Of a stretch of 64,000 nt of DNA, positions 53,064-61,413 are shown in pieces (position 1 is the stretch's first letter; every line of letters starts with the position of its first letter). The translations under genes and the position numbers were made by a program. Under the pieces are notes generated by a model that made no database searches, was not told where the DNA came from, and saw only the letters and a list, made by a program, of their open reading frames with translations. The DNA comes from Hyphomonas sp. GTDB taxonomy: Bacteria > Pseudomonadota > Alphaproteobacteria > Caulobacterales > Hyphomonadaceae. The DNA is taken from positions 1-64,000 of the forward strand of contig PACZ01000020.1 in assembly GCA_002700305.1 (NCBI GenBank). The letters are read 5' to 3'.

Positions 53064-54518
53064 ATGACGGACGCTGCAACCGCGAAGGTCTCCGGGCCGA
53101 GCCTGCCGACCCGTTTAGCATTCGGGTTTGGCGGCGCCGCTGAGGGGATCAAGAACAACGGGTTCGAATACTTCCTGTTGTTCTTCTACAGCCAGATCCT
53201 CGGTGTCCCCGCGGCGATGGTCTTTCTGGCGCTGATGATTGCGCTGGTGGTTGACGCATTGTCGGACCCGATTGTTGGCTATTGGTCGGACAATCTGCGC
53301 ACGCGCATCGGGCGGCGGCACCCGTTCATGTACGCAGCGCTCTTGCCGGTCGGGCTCACCTATTATCTGGCCTGGAACCCGCCTGAAGGCTTGTCGCCAA
53401 ACGGGTTGTTCATCTGGCTGCTGGTCCTCACCATTAGTGTCCGGTTGTCTTTCACGATGTACGAAGTGCCCAGTACGGCGCTTGTTCCGGAACTGACGCC
53501 CGAATACGACGCCCGTACCAGCTTGATGTCCTACCGGTACTTCTTTGCCTGGGTCGGAGGCCTGTCGATCCAGATATTCCTGCTCTTCTTCCTGTTGAAG
53601 CCCAGCGAGCAGAACCCCTCCGGCTATTTTCATATTCCAGGCTGGCATCTCTACGGCCAGGTTGCCGCCGGGGTCATTCTGCTCGCGGCTGCTGTGTCGA
53701 CCTTCGGGACGCATGCGCGCATTCCGCACCTCAAGGCCCCTCCGGCGCAACGGAATCTGACGCTCGGCAAGGTGTTTTCTGAAATCTTCGAGACGATTTC
53801 GAATCCGTCTTTCAGGGCCTTGTTCCTGGCCACGCTGTTCGGCCTGCTGGCCTCCGGCGTTTCGGCTTCGCTGAACCAGTACATCAATGGATATTTTTGG
53901 GGCTTTACGACAACCCAGACCGCAGGGCTGACTGTCGCCGTCTACATCTCCGCAGTACTGGCCCTGATCATCGCACCGATTGCCGGCCGGGTGTTCGGCA
54001 AGAAGCGTGCGGCGCTTTCAATCGGCGTGCTGGCATTCACCATCGCGCCAGCGCCGGTCTTTGCCCGGCTGATCGGGATCATGCCGCCGAATGGCTCGGA
54101 CGCGCTCTATAACATCGTGCTGACCGTCACGATCTTCGACCTCGCCCTCATCATCGCGACTCAGATGCTGATGGGCTCGATGGTTGCTGACATCGTCGAG
54201 GATAGCGAGGTTCAGACAGGCCGGCGCTCTGAAGGCATTTTCTATGCAGGCATCAGCTTCATCCGGAAGCTGGCGCAGGCATCCGGAGTCTTTGTGGCGA
54301 CTCTCGTTCTGACCTTCGCAGGCATCCAGGAGGGCGCCCAGCCAGACAAGGTGACGGACAGTTCGCTCACATCGCTCGGCTGGGGATATGCGGTGACCTT
54401 GCTGGCGGCGTGGACGCTGATGATGTTCTGCGTGAGCTTTTACCGGATCAGCCGAGAGACACACGAAAACAATCTCGCGGCCATCGCAGCGAAGGCGGCT
54501 GAAGAGGCAAGTCACTGA
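53064..54518 (+). CDS. MFS transporter (GPH-like sugar/cation symporter family)
   Basis: A 484-aa membrane protein with about 12 helices. Early GGAAEGIKNNGFEYFLLFFYSQILGV and LVVDALSDPIVGYWSDNLRTRIGRRHPFMYAA contain the D-x-x-x-(D/N)-P...R-x-G-R-R-P pattern of the glycoside-pentoside-hexuronide (MelB-like) group. Many such proteins in marine alphaproteobacteria import other compounds. It lies 9 bp after the acyl-CoA dehydrogenase gene and is likely co-transcribed with it. Substrate unknown. Confidence 0.88.
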   Translation: MTDAATAKVSGPSLPTRLAFGFGGAAEGIKNNGFEYFLLFFYSQILGVPAAMVFLALMIALVVDALSDPIVGYWSDNLRTRIGRRHPFMYAALLPVGLTYYLAWNPPEGLSPNGLFIWLLVLTISVRLSFTMYEVPSTALVPELTPEYDARTSLMSYRYFFAWVGGLSIQIFLLFFLLKPSEQNPSGYFHIPGWHLYGQVAAGVILLAAAVSTFGTHARIPHLKAPPAQRNLTLGKVFSEIFETISNPSFRALFLATLFGLLASGVSASLNQYINGYFWGFTTTQTAGLTVAVYISAVLALIIAPIAGRVFGKKRAALSIGVLAFTIAPAPVFARLIGIMPPNGSDALYNIVLTVTIFDLALIIATQMLMGSMVADIVEDSEVQTGRRSEGIFYAGISFIRKLAQASGVFVATLVLTFAGIQEGAQPDKVTDSSLTSLGWGYAVTLLAAWTLMMFCVSFYRISRETHENNLAAIAAKAAEEASH

Positions 54519-54585
54519 ATTCCTGACTGAATTGTCATGAACCGCCGAATTGCCACTCCCTTGGCGCCGCAATAGAGCCATAGAC

Positions 54586-56007
54586 ATGATACACGCTCTT
54601 CGCATGACAAGACATGTTTCAAAGTTCCTGGCGGTGGCCGGGCTTTGCGTGGTGGCCCTTCTGGTGCTGGCGGTCTCACCCCTGATGGCCAACGCCCAGC
54701 GATTACCGGAGACGCGATCCGAGATAGATCTGACCTTTGCGCCGCTGGTGAAGGAAGTCTCACCGGCCGTGGTGAACGTCTTCACCCAGAAAACGGTGAA
54801 GACAGGCGTCACGCCGATGGAGATGCTTCTCTATGGCCGCGCCGCGCCGCAGAGCCGGGTTCAGAATTCCCTCGGGTCCGGAGTGATCGTGCGGGAAGAC
54901 GGTGTGATCGTCACGAACAATCACGTGGTTGAAGGCGCCGACTCCTTCCGGGTCGTGCTGAGCGACCGGCGGGAATATCCGGCCGAACTCGTTCTGAATG
55001 ATGAGCGGACAGATCTGGCGGTTCTGAAGATTGACACTGGTGGCGATAAGCTACCGGTTCTCCATTATGCCGACACGCGCGAAGCGCAGGTAGGGGATCT
55101 GGTCATGGCCATCGGCAACCCGTTCGGGGTCGGCCAGACGGTAACCAGCGGCATCATCTCCGCCACGGCCCGGACCGATGTCGGCATCTCCGATTATTCC
55201 TTCTTCATCCAGACCGACGCTGCCGTGAACCCTGGTAATTCGGGGGGCGCCCTGGTCGACATGAAAGGTCAGCTGGTCGGCGTGAACACGGCGATCTTCT
55301 CCCGCGGCGGCGGATCGAACGGGATCGGCTTTGCCATTCCGTCCGAAATGGTGAAGCGCGTCGTCGATGCCGCCATGAACGAGGGCACGTTTGTGCGCCC
55401 ATGGCTTGGCCTTGCGGCGCAATCGGTGAGCTTTGACATGGCGAAAGCCCAGGGCCTGTCGCGCCCGATCGGCGTAATGGTCACCGAAGTCTACGATGGC
55501 GGCCCGGCGGACAAGGCAGGCCTGCGCCGCGGTGATCTGGTCACCGCCATCGACGGCCGGGAAGTCTTCGACGAAAAGGGCCTGAAATTCCTCGCGGCCA
55601 TTCGAAATCCCGGCGAAAGGGCGCAGCTGAACGTTCTGCGTGGCGGCCGGAATGAGGTGATTGGCGTGAAGGTCGAACCGCCTCCCGGAGCGACAGAAGC
55701 GGACATCGTTCTGCTGGAAGGCGAGGACGTCTTCAATGGTGCTCGCGTCGTGGAGTTGTCACCTCGGCTCGCAGAAGAGAACGGGCTCGATCCATTCCAG
55801 AAAGGTTCCGGCATCTATGTCTACTCGGTCGCACGCCGCTCTATTGCGCGTAACTATTTCCGTCCGGGAGACGTTATCCGCTCTGTCAACGGAAAGAAGA
55901 CGACGACCGTGAAAGACCTCGAAGCTGTCCTGCGCGACTCCGACCGAAGCTGGGACATCGAACTGGACCGCAACGGGCGGACCATTCGTGGGAAGGTCCG
56001 CCTCTAG
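54586..56007 (+). CDS. Deg/HtrA-type serine protease
   Basis: About 473 aa, periplasmic. The signal peptide covers residues ~10-37 (LAVAGLCVVALLVLAVSPLMANA). The trypsin-like domain has His in TNNHVVEGA, Asp in NDERTDLAVLKI and Ser in NPGNSGGALVD. It is followed by a PDZ domain (GPADKAGLRRGDLVTAIDG) and a second PDZ-like C-terminal module (FRPGDVIRSVNG). Domain order and size match DegP/DegQ. Starts at ATG 54586 or 54604; no ribosome binding site is obvious. It lies 67 bp after the MFS gene. Confidence 0.92.
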   Translation: MIHALRMTRHVSKFLAVAGLCVVALLVLAVSPLMANAQRLPETRSEIDLTFAPLVKEVSPAVVNVFTQKTVKTGVTPMEMLLYGRAAPQSRVQNSLGSGVIVREDGVIVTNNHVVEGADSFRVVLSDRREYPAELVLNDERTDLAVLKIDTGGDKLPVLHYADTREAQVGDLVMAIGNPFGVGQTVTSGIISATARTDVGISDYSFFIQTDAAVNPGNSGGALVDMKGQLVGVNTAIFSRGGGSNGIGFAIPSEMVKRVVDAAMNEGTFVRPWLGLAAQSVSFDMAKAQGLSRPIGVMVTEVYDGGPADKAGLRRGDLVTAIDGREVFDEKGLKFLAAIRNPGERAQLNVLRGGRNEVIGVKVEPPPGATEADIVLLEGEDVFNGARVVELSPRLAEENGLDPFQKGSGIYVYSVARRSIARNYFRPGDVIRSVNGKKTTTVKDLEAVLRDSDRSWDIELDRNGRTIRGKVRL

Positions 56008-56014
56008 CGCTGGA

Positions 56015-57277
56015 TCAGTTGGCTTTCGGGTGCAGAACCACCGGAAGGTGGGTATATCCGAGGACGAAGTTCGACAGGACCCGTTCCGGTTCTCCGACGA
56101 CTTCGACCTTTTCAAAGCGGTTCAGGATTTCTTCCCACAGGATGCGCAGTTGCATCTCGGCGACGCGGTTACCCATGCAGCGGTGAATTCCGAAGCCGAA
56201 GGAAACGTGACGCCGGGCGTTCTGGCGATCAATCAGGAATTCGTCCGGCCGTTCGATGGCTTCTTCATCGCGATTGCCTGAGGCGTACCACATCACCACC
56301 TTGTCACCCTTGCGGATCTTCTGTCCGCCGAGTTCGGTGTCCTCAGTTGCGATCCGGCGCATGTGGGCCAGAGGCGTCTGATAGCGGATGATCTCCGATA
56401 CCATATTGGGGATGAGCGACGGGTCCGCTTTCAGCTTGTCGTATTGATCGGGGAATTTATTGAGGAAGTAGACCCCGCCCGAAATGGAATTCCGCGTGGT
56501 GTCATTTCCACCAACGATCAGCAGCATAAGATTGCCGAGCAGTTCGACTGGATTGTTGACCATGTCCTTCGTCTGCGGGTCATGGGCGAGCAGGGAAATG
56601 AAATCGAATTTCCGTGGCTGGGCTGCGCGCTGGTGCCAGAGTTCGGTGAAGCTGGCGAGGCACTCGTTGAGGTGCTGCATTCGCCATTCCATGTCGACTC
56701 CGGCAACGCCGACTGCATCGGACGTTGTTGCGACATCCGACCAGAAGGGCAGCTTGTGCCGGTCTTCAAACGGATAGTCGAACAGGGTGGCAAGCATTTG
56801 CGTCGTCAGTTCGATGGAGACCCGGTCTACCCAGTTGAATTCCTCGTTAACTGGCAGATCATCGAGAATATTGCAGACGCGCTGGCGGATCAGGTCCTCC
56901 AGTTCCGAAAGCTGGCTGGGCGCGACAGCGGGCTGCGCAGCCTTGCGCTGGATGTCATGAATCGGAGGATCCATCGCAATGAACATGGGCGGCTGGAAAT
57001 CGTCAGACGGATCACCGATCACGATGCTGGGGACCGATGAGAACACTTTGTGGTTCGAATCAACGGCAATGATGTCGTTGTATTTCGTGACGGACCAATA
57101 GGCGCCGACCGCGCTTTCCGGACAATAATGGACAGGCGCTTCCTTGCGCAGCCGGCGAAAATATTCGCCCTGTTTGTTTTGCTGGAAAATTTCCGCTTTT
57201 GAAACGTCCAATCTTTCGAGCGGCAGGCTCCAGGGATCTGGTACTTCCACATCTATCGACTGCGCTGTGTCGGCCAT
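56015..57277 (-). CDS. cytochrome P450, CYP153-like
   Basis: A 420-aa P450. The heme ligand is Cys367 in FGFGIHRCMGNRVAE; the K-helix ExxR is EIIR; the I-helix has LIVGGNDTTRN. IELTTQMLATLFDYPFEDRHKLPFWSDVA and HVSFGFGIHRC-type text strongly resemble the CYP153 family, which terminally hydroxylates medium-chain alkanes and fatty alcohols. Ferredoxin and ferredoxin reductase genes needed for electron supply are not adjacent. The subfamily is by eye. It converges on the Deg protease gene with 7 bp between. Confidence 0.9.
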   Translation of the reverse strand: MADTAQSIDVEVPDPWSLPLERLDVSKAEIFQQNKQGEYFRRLRKEAPVHYCPESAVGAYWSVTKYNDIIAVDSNHKVFSSVPSIVIGDPSDDFQPPMFIAMDPPIHDIQRKAAQPAVAPSQLSELEDLIRQRVCNILDDLPVNEEFNWVDRVSIELTTQMLATLFDYPFEDRHKLPFWSDVATTSDAVGVAGVDMEWRMQHLNECLASFTELWHQRAAQPRKFDFISLLAHDPQTKDMVNNPVELLGNLMLLIVGGNDTTRNSISGGVYFLNKFPDQYDKLKADPSLIPNMVSEIIRYQTPLAHMRRIATEDTELGGQKIRKGDKVVMWYASGNRDEEAIERPDEFLIDRQNARRHVSFGFGIHRCMGNRVAEMQLRILWEEILNRFEKVEVVGEPERVLSNFVLGYTHLPVVLHPKAN

Positions 57278-57351
57278 ATTTTCCTCCCAAACAGACGTTT
57301 TTCGCCCTTATGGGAAGCAGAGTACGTGCGAAGCCCGTATCTGGGAAGTTT

Positions 57352-58194
57352 TTATGCCGCGCCAATTGTTGTGCGGTGCAACAAGCGATCATGCCCGGCA
57401 TACCCACCAGTGGCCATGTGCAGCAGGCAGCGATTGTCCCACATCAGCAGCATGTCGGGCTCCCATTTGTGCCTGTACTGGAACTCTGGCCGGGTCTGCC
57501 AGCGATAGAGTTCTGTTACCAGGTCCCAGCCTTCATCATGCTCCAGCCCGGCAATTCCCACGATGTAGCCGGCACAGCCGAAAATGGCCTTGCGGCCTGT
57601 TTCCGGATGCGTGCGGATGATGTCGTGGCGCTCCGTTGCGTCAGCATCCGCGGATGGGCGGATGTCCATGCTGCGTCCCTTGGCTTTGTCGTCATCGCCA
57701 TACATGCCGACCGGAGAGTACGCGTTTCGGGCCGAGTGAATGGCGTGACGCCCTTCGAGCTTTTGCCGCAACTCGTCCGGCATCTGCTCCAGCGCCATGT
57801 ACTGATTGGCGAAAAGCGTATCACCGCCGCTGGGCGGGATCGTGATGCCGAACAGGCAGGTGCCGGCCGGCGGGCGCTTCTGGAAACTCCAGTCGGAGTG
57901 CCAGCTCTCGGCAAAGATCGGTGCCGTCTCGTCGGCTGCGCGTTTGACCGCGATGATGTGCGGATGTCCTTCGATCGGAGCAATGAATGGGTCATCCCCG
58001 AACGGCCCGAAGTATTGCGTAAATCGCTCCAGGTCCGAATTGGTCATCTTCTGGTCCGGGAAAGACAGGACCTGGTGGTCCAGCCAGGCCTTCCGGATGT
58101 CAGCGATCATGTCCGTATTCAGGGGCCGGGTCAGGTCCACACCGCGCACAGTGGCGCCGCAGGCCTGCCCGGAGGGGATAATCTCCAGGCTCAT
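57352..58194 (-). CDS. TauD/TfdA-family Fe(II)/2-oxoglutarate dioxygenase
   Basis: A 280-aa cytosolic dioxygenase using Fe(II), O2 and 2-oxoglutarate. The first metal ligands are in SWHSDWSF (H-x-D), and the distal His and Arg in the C-terminal NRCLLHMATGG...HRTTIG, with the order expected for TauD/TfdA. ATG 58194 has GGAGG eight bases upstream. It lies 74 bp upstream of the P450 gene on the same strand, so an oxygenase-linked pathway is possible. Substrate is not deducible. Confidence 0.9.
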   Translation of the reverse strand: MSLEIIPSGQACGATVRGVDLTRPLNTDMIADIRKAWLDHQVLSFPDQKMTNSDLERFTQYFGPFGDDPFIAPIEGHPHIIAVKRAADETAPIFAESWHSDWSFQKRPPAGTCLFGITIPPSGGDTLFANQYMALEQMPDELRQKLEGRHAIHSARNAYSPVGMYGDDDKAKGRSMDIRPSADADATERHDIIRTHPETGRKAIFGCAGYIVGIAGLEHDEGWDLVTELYRWQTRPEFQYRHKWEPDMLLMWDNRCLLHMATGGYAGHDRLLHRTTIGAA

Positions 58195-58253
58195 ATGCGT
58201 TTCCTCCGGCGCCCACCTTACCACGGCGCGCCAGCTCGCCTAGAACACAAGCC

Positions 58254-59564
58254 ATGAGTGACCTGTTTGAATCTGCCGGTTTGTCAGACGGAGCCCCGCG
58301 CCCCCTCGCAGACCGGCTGCGCCCTCAGAAGCTGTCCGACGTCGTCGGGCAGGACCATCTTGTCGGTCCGGATGGCACCCTGTCGCGGATGCTGCAGGCC
58401 AAACGCCTGTCGTCCATTATCTTCTGGGGGCCGCCTGGTGTCGGGAAAACAACGATTGCCCGGCTGCTGGCGCAGGAAACCGATCTCGAATTCGAAGCGA
58501 TCAGCGCGATTTTCTCTGGTGTGAAGGATCTGCGGGCGGCTTTCGACCGGGCTGAAGGTCGCCGGAAGGTTGGCAAGGGTACGCTCCTGTTCGTCGATGA
58601 GATCCATCGTTTCAACAAGGCGCAGCAGGACGGATTTCTTCCCTTTGTCGAAAGCGGCGTTGTCACCCTGGTTGGTGCCACGACAGAAAACCCCAGCTTT
58701 GAAATCAACGGCGCGTTGCTTTCAAGATGCCAGGTGCTCGTGCTCAAGCGGCTGGAAGAGGCCGCATTGCTGGAGCTTGTCCGGCGCGCCGAAGCGCTGG
58801 AAGGCCGCGCCCTGCCCGTCGTGGAGGAGGCGGTGGCGCCGATCCTCGCCATGGCGGATGGGGATGGGCGCTACCTCCTGAATATTGTCGAGCAGATCTA
58901 TGCGCTGGCCGGCCCGAAGACGGTGCTGAGCCTGCCGCAAGTGAGGTCCGGACTACAGAAGCGCGCCCCGGCCTACGACAAGACGGGGGATGGCCACTAC
59001 AATCTGATCTCGGCCTTGCACAAGGCTGTCAGGGGATCCGATCCCGACGCGGCACTCTACTGGTTCGCGCGAATGATCGATGGCGGAGAGGACCCGCTCT
59101 ACCTCGCCCGCCGCCTTGTCCGCATGGCGAGCGAAGATATTGGTCTGGCCGACCCAACGGCGCTGATGGTGACCAGCGAGGCAGCCCGGGCCTATGAGCG
59201 CATGGGGTCGCCGGAGGGAGAGCTGGCGCTCGCGCATGCGGTCATCCATCTCGCAACGGCGCCGAAGTCCAATGCAGCTTATGTCGCCTGGAAAGCCGCG
59301 CTCCGGTCGGCACGCGAGACTGGCAGCCTGATGCCCCCCAAGCACATTCTGAACGCACCGACCCAAATGATGAAAGATCAGGGCTATGGTGACGGTTACG
59401 CTTATGATCATGACACGGAGGAAGGTGTTTCGGGACAGAATTATTTCCCGGATGGCATGCCTCGACAAACATTTTACCAGCCCAGAGGCGAAGGACGCGA
59501 GAAGCCGATAGCCGAACGCCTCGCATGGATCGCCGGCATTCGGGAACGAAAGGGTGGCAAGTGA
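58254..59564 (+). CDS. rarA: replication-associated recombination protein A (RarA/MgsA)
   Basis: A 436-aa AAA+ ATPase acting at stalled replication forks. Walker A GPPGVGKT at 59-66, Walker B LLFVDEIHRFNKAQQD, sensor-1 GATTENPSFEI, and the C-terminal MGS1-type tail ending FYQPRGEGREKPIAERL are all present. Length fits E. coli RarA (447 aa). The RluA-family gene starts at a GTG overlapping its stop by 4 bp, so both are likely co-translated. It is divergent from the TauD gene with 59 bp between. Confidence 0.94.
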   Translation: MSDLFESAGLSDGAPRPLADRLRPQKLSDVVGQDHLVGPDGTLSRMLQAKRLSSIIFWGPPGVGKTTIARLLAQETDLEFEAISAIFSGVKDLRAAFDRAEGRRKVGKGTLLFVDEIHRFNKAQQDGFLPFVESGVVTLVGATTENPSFEINGALLSRCQVLVLKRLEEAALLELVRRAEALEGRALPVVEEAVAPILAMADGDGRYLLNIVEQIYALAGPKTVLSLPQVRSGLQKRAPAYDKTGDGHYNLISALHKAVRGSDPDAALYWFARMIDGGEDPLYLARRLVRMASEDIGLADPTALMVTSEAARAYERMGSPEGELALAHAVIHLATAPKSNAAYVAWKAALRSARETGSLMPPKHILNAPTQMMKDQGYGDGYAYDHDTEEGVSGQNYFPDGMPRQTFYQPRGEGREKPIAERLAWIAGIRERKGGK

Positions 59565-60292
59565 CACGGAACCGTCCGGTCGAGAAGGTCAGTGCGGAGG
59601 ACGCCGCTTTTGTGCGGGGGCTTGTGATCTTCGAAGACGACAAGGTCATCGTCTTTGACAAACCGTCAGGCCTCGCCGTTCAGGGCGGTGGGGGTGTCGA
59701 GCGGTCGCTGGATGGATTGCTGGCGGCATTCGCCAGATCCAACGGAAAACGTCCGCGCCTCGTACATCGCCTCGATAGGGGAACCTCGGGCGTGGTGATC
59801 ACCGCACGGACCCAGCCGGCGGCTGCATTCCTGTCTGAAGAGTTTGCAGCCCGTCGGACCGAGAAAATCTATCTGGCCCTTGTGCGGGGTGTCCTGCCGC
59901 CCGCAGATAGCGGAATCCTGAAGACGCCACTGGTAAAAGTCGAAGAAGGCGGTCGGCCGCGTATGATCGCTTCAAAGCCTGACCGCAAAGGCTCGCAGGC
60001 TGCGACAACGCACTGGCAGATACTTGCCCGGAACGGAGATGCGGCGCTGGTGGAGGCGCGTCCGGAAACCGGCAGGATGCATCAGATCCGGGCGCACCTT
60101 TCCATGGCACGCATGCCAATACTTGGGGACTGGCTGTATGGCACGGGCGCTCAAAGCGCCCCGCGTCTCATGCTGCATGCCAGAAGACTGTCGATCCGGC
60201 ACCCGGATGGAGACGAGATGCATTTTGAAGCGCCAATCCCGAAAGACTTCGCAGCGCTTGCAGCAGAACTGGGGCTTCAGTCCGGCTTGTAA
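59561..60292 (+). CDS. RluA-family RNA pseudouridine synthase
   Basis: A 243-aa pseudouridine synthase converting uridine to pseudouridine in rRNA or tRNA. The catalytic Asp is in HRLDRGTSGVV, followed by KIYLALVRG, and the late GRMHQIRAHL (usually GRTHQIR). It lacks the N-terminal S4 domain common in RluC/D. GTG 59561 overlaps the rarA stop; a longer frame lies in rarA. Its end overlaps the convergent epimerase end by 16 bp. Target RNA unknown. Confidence 0.9.
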   Translation: MTRNRPVEKVSAEDAAFVRGLVIFEDDKVIVFDKPSGLAVQGGGGVERSLDGLLAAFARSNGKRPRLVHRLDRGTSGVVITARTQPAAAFLSEEFAARRTEKIYLALVRGVLPPADSGILKTPLVKVEEGGRPRMIASKPDRKGSQAATTHWQILARNGDAALVEARPETGRMHQIRAHLSMARMPILGDWLYGTGAQSAPRLMLHARRLSIRHPDGDEMHFEAPIPKDFAALAAELGLQSGL

Positions 60293-61281
60293 TAGCTGCG
60301 GTACCAATCGACGAAGGACTCAATGCCGCGCTGAACATCCGTTGTGGGGACATATCCGGTCAGAGCCTTAAGCAGGCTGACGTCGGCATAGGTCTGCTTC
60401 ACGTCGCCCGGCTGCATGTCGAGCATGTTCTTGACGGCCTTTTTGCCAATGGCGCGTTCAATCGCTTCAATATAGTCCATCAAGCGGACGGGCGCAGCGT
60501 GGCCGATATTCACCAGCCGATATGGGGCGACCGGGCTCAGGGAGTCGTTTCGTGTGACCGGCTGTCCGGCAACGGGTGGTGTGTCGATCAGGCGGCGGAT
60601 CGCTTCAACAAGGTCATCGATATAGGTGAAGTCGCGCATCAGGTCGCCATGATTGTAGACGTCTATCGGCTCACCCTTGAAGATACGGTTGGTGAAAAGG
60701 AAGAAGGCCATGTCCGGCCGGCCCCATGGTCCATACACGCTGAAGAAGCGGAGCAGGGTGGTCGGCGTGCCGTAGAGGTGGGAGTGGCTGTGCGCGATCA
60801 GTTCGCTGGACAGTTTGGAGGCGGCATAAATCGTCAGCGGGTGCGGCGCCGGATCCGTCTCTTCGAACGGGAACTTCTGGTTCGCGCCGTATGCGGACGA
60901 AGTGGACGCAAGAACCAGGTGCTTGGTTTCGTGCTGCCGGGCGAGTTCGATCACATTGAACGACCCGACAATGTTTGAGGAGATATATTCGCGGGGGTGT
61001 TCCAGACTGTAGCGGACACCGGCTTGCGCCGCGAGGTGGACGACAACATCCGGCATGCTGTCGCGAAAGGCTTCCGTCATGGCCGCCTCATCTTCCACTT
61101 TCACTTCGTGCATTCGGAAGTTGTCGTAGGCGTCCAGCCTTTTTACCCGGTCGCGCTTCAGCGAAACATCATAATAGGCGGAGAAACAGTCGACGCCCGT
61201 CACCTCGTGGCCTTCCTTCACGAGACGCAAGGACAATTCATTGCCGATGAAGCCGGCTGCGCCGGTGACGAGAACTTTCAT
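60277..61281 (-). CDS. NAD-dependent epimerase, UDP-glucuronate 4-epimerase-like
   Basis: A 334-aa short-chain dehydrogenase-fold epimerase. N-terminal GAAGFIGNELSLRL binds NAD; active-site YAASK follows at about 150; ASTSSAYG supplies the catalytic Thr/Ser; FFSVYGPWGRPDMA and FTYIDDLVEAIRRL are typical of UDP-glucuronate 4-epimerases. Product UDP-galacturonate would feed surface polysaccharide made by the 39-51 kb locus. ATG 61281 precedes the Rossmann motif; an extension to 61353 is unlikely. Confidence 0.9.
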   Translation of the reverse strand: MKVLVTGAAGFIGNELSLRLVKEGHEVTGVDCFSAYYDVSLKRDRVKRLDAYDNFRMHEVKVEDEAAMTEAFRDSMPDVVVHLAAQAGVRYSLEHPREYISSNIVGSFNVIELARQHETKHLVLASTSSAYGANQKFPFEETDPAPHPLTIYAASKLSSELIAHSHSHLYGTPTTLLRFFSVYGPWGRPDMAFFLFTNRIFKGEPIDVYNHGDLMRDFTYIDDLVEAIRRLIDTPPVAGQPVTRNDSLSPVAPYRLVNIGHAAPVRLMDYIEAIERAIGKKAVKNMLDMQPGDVKQTYADVSLLKALTGYVPTTDVQRGIESFVDWYRSYYKPD

Positions 61282-61354
61282 ACCTGTGACCTGTTTTGCC
61301 TTCCGGGCTATATGATCGCCGTCATCCGTACAAGCACGTGAAGCCGTAACCAAG

Positions 61355-61384
61355 AAAGGCCTTCCGATGCTTCGAAAGGCCTTT
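61355..61384 (-). terminator. terminator-like hairpin after sppA
   Basis: AAAGGCCTT (61355-61363) pairs with AAGGCCTTT (61376-61384); inside, CGA/TCG closes a TGCT loop. Read on the minus strand it ends in CCTTTCTTGG, a weak T-tract, 30 bp past the sppA stop and 74 bp before the epimerase ATG. It probably ends sppA transcription. Confidence 0.65.
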
Positions 61385-61413
61385 ACAATTCAGAAATGGG
61401 CTGGCGCCGCGGC

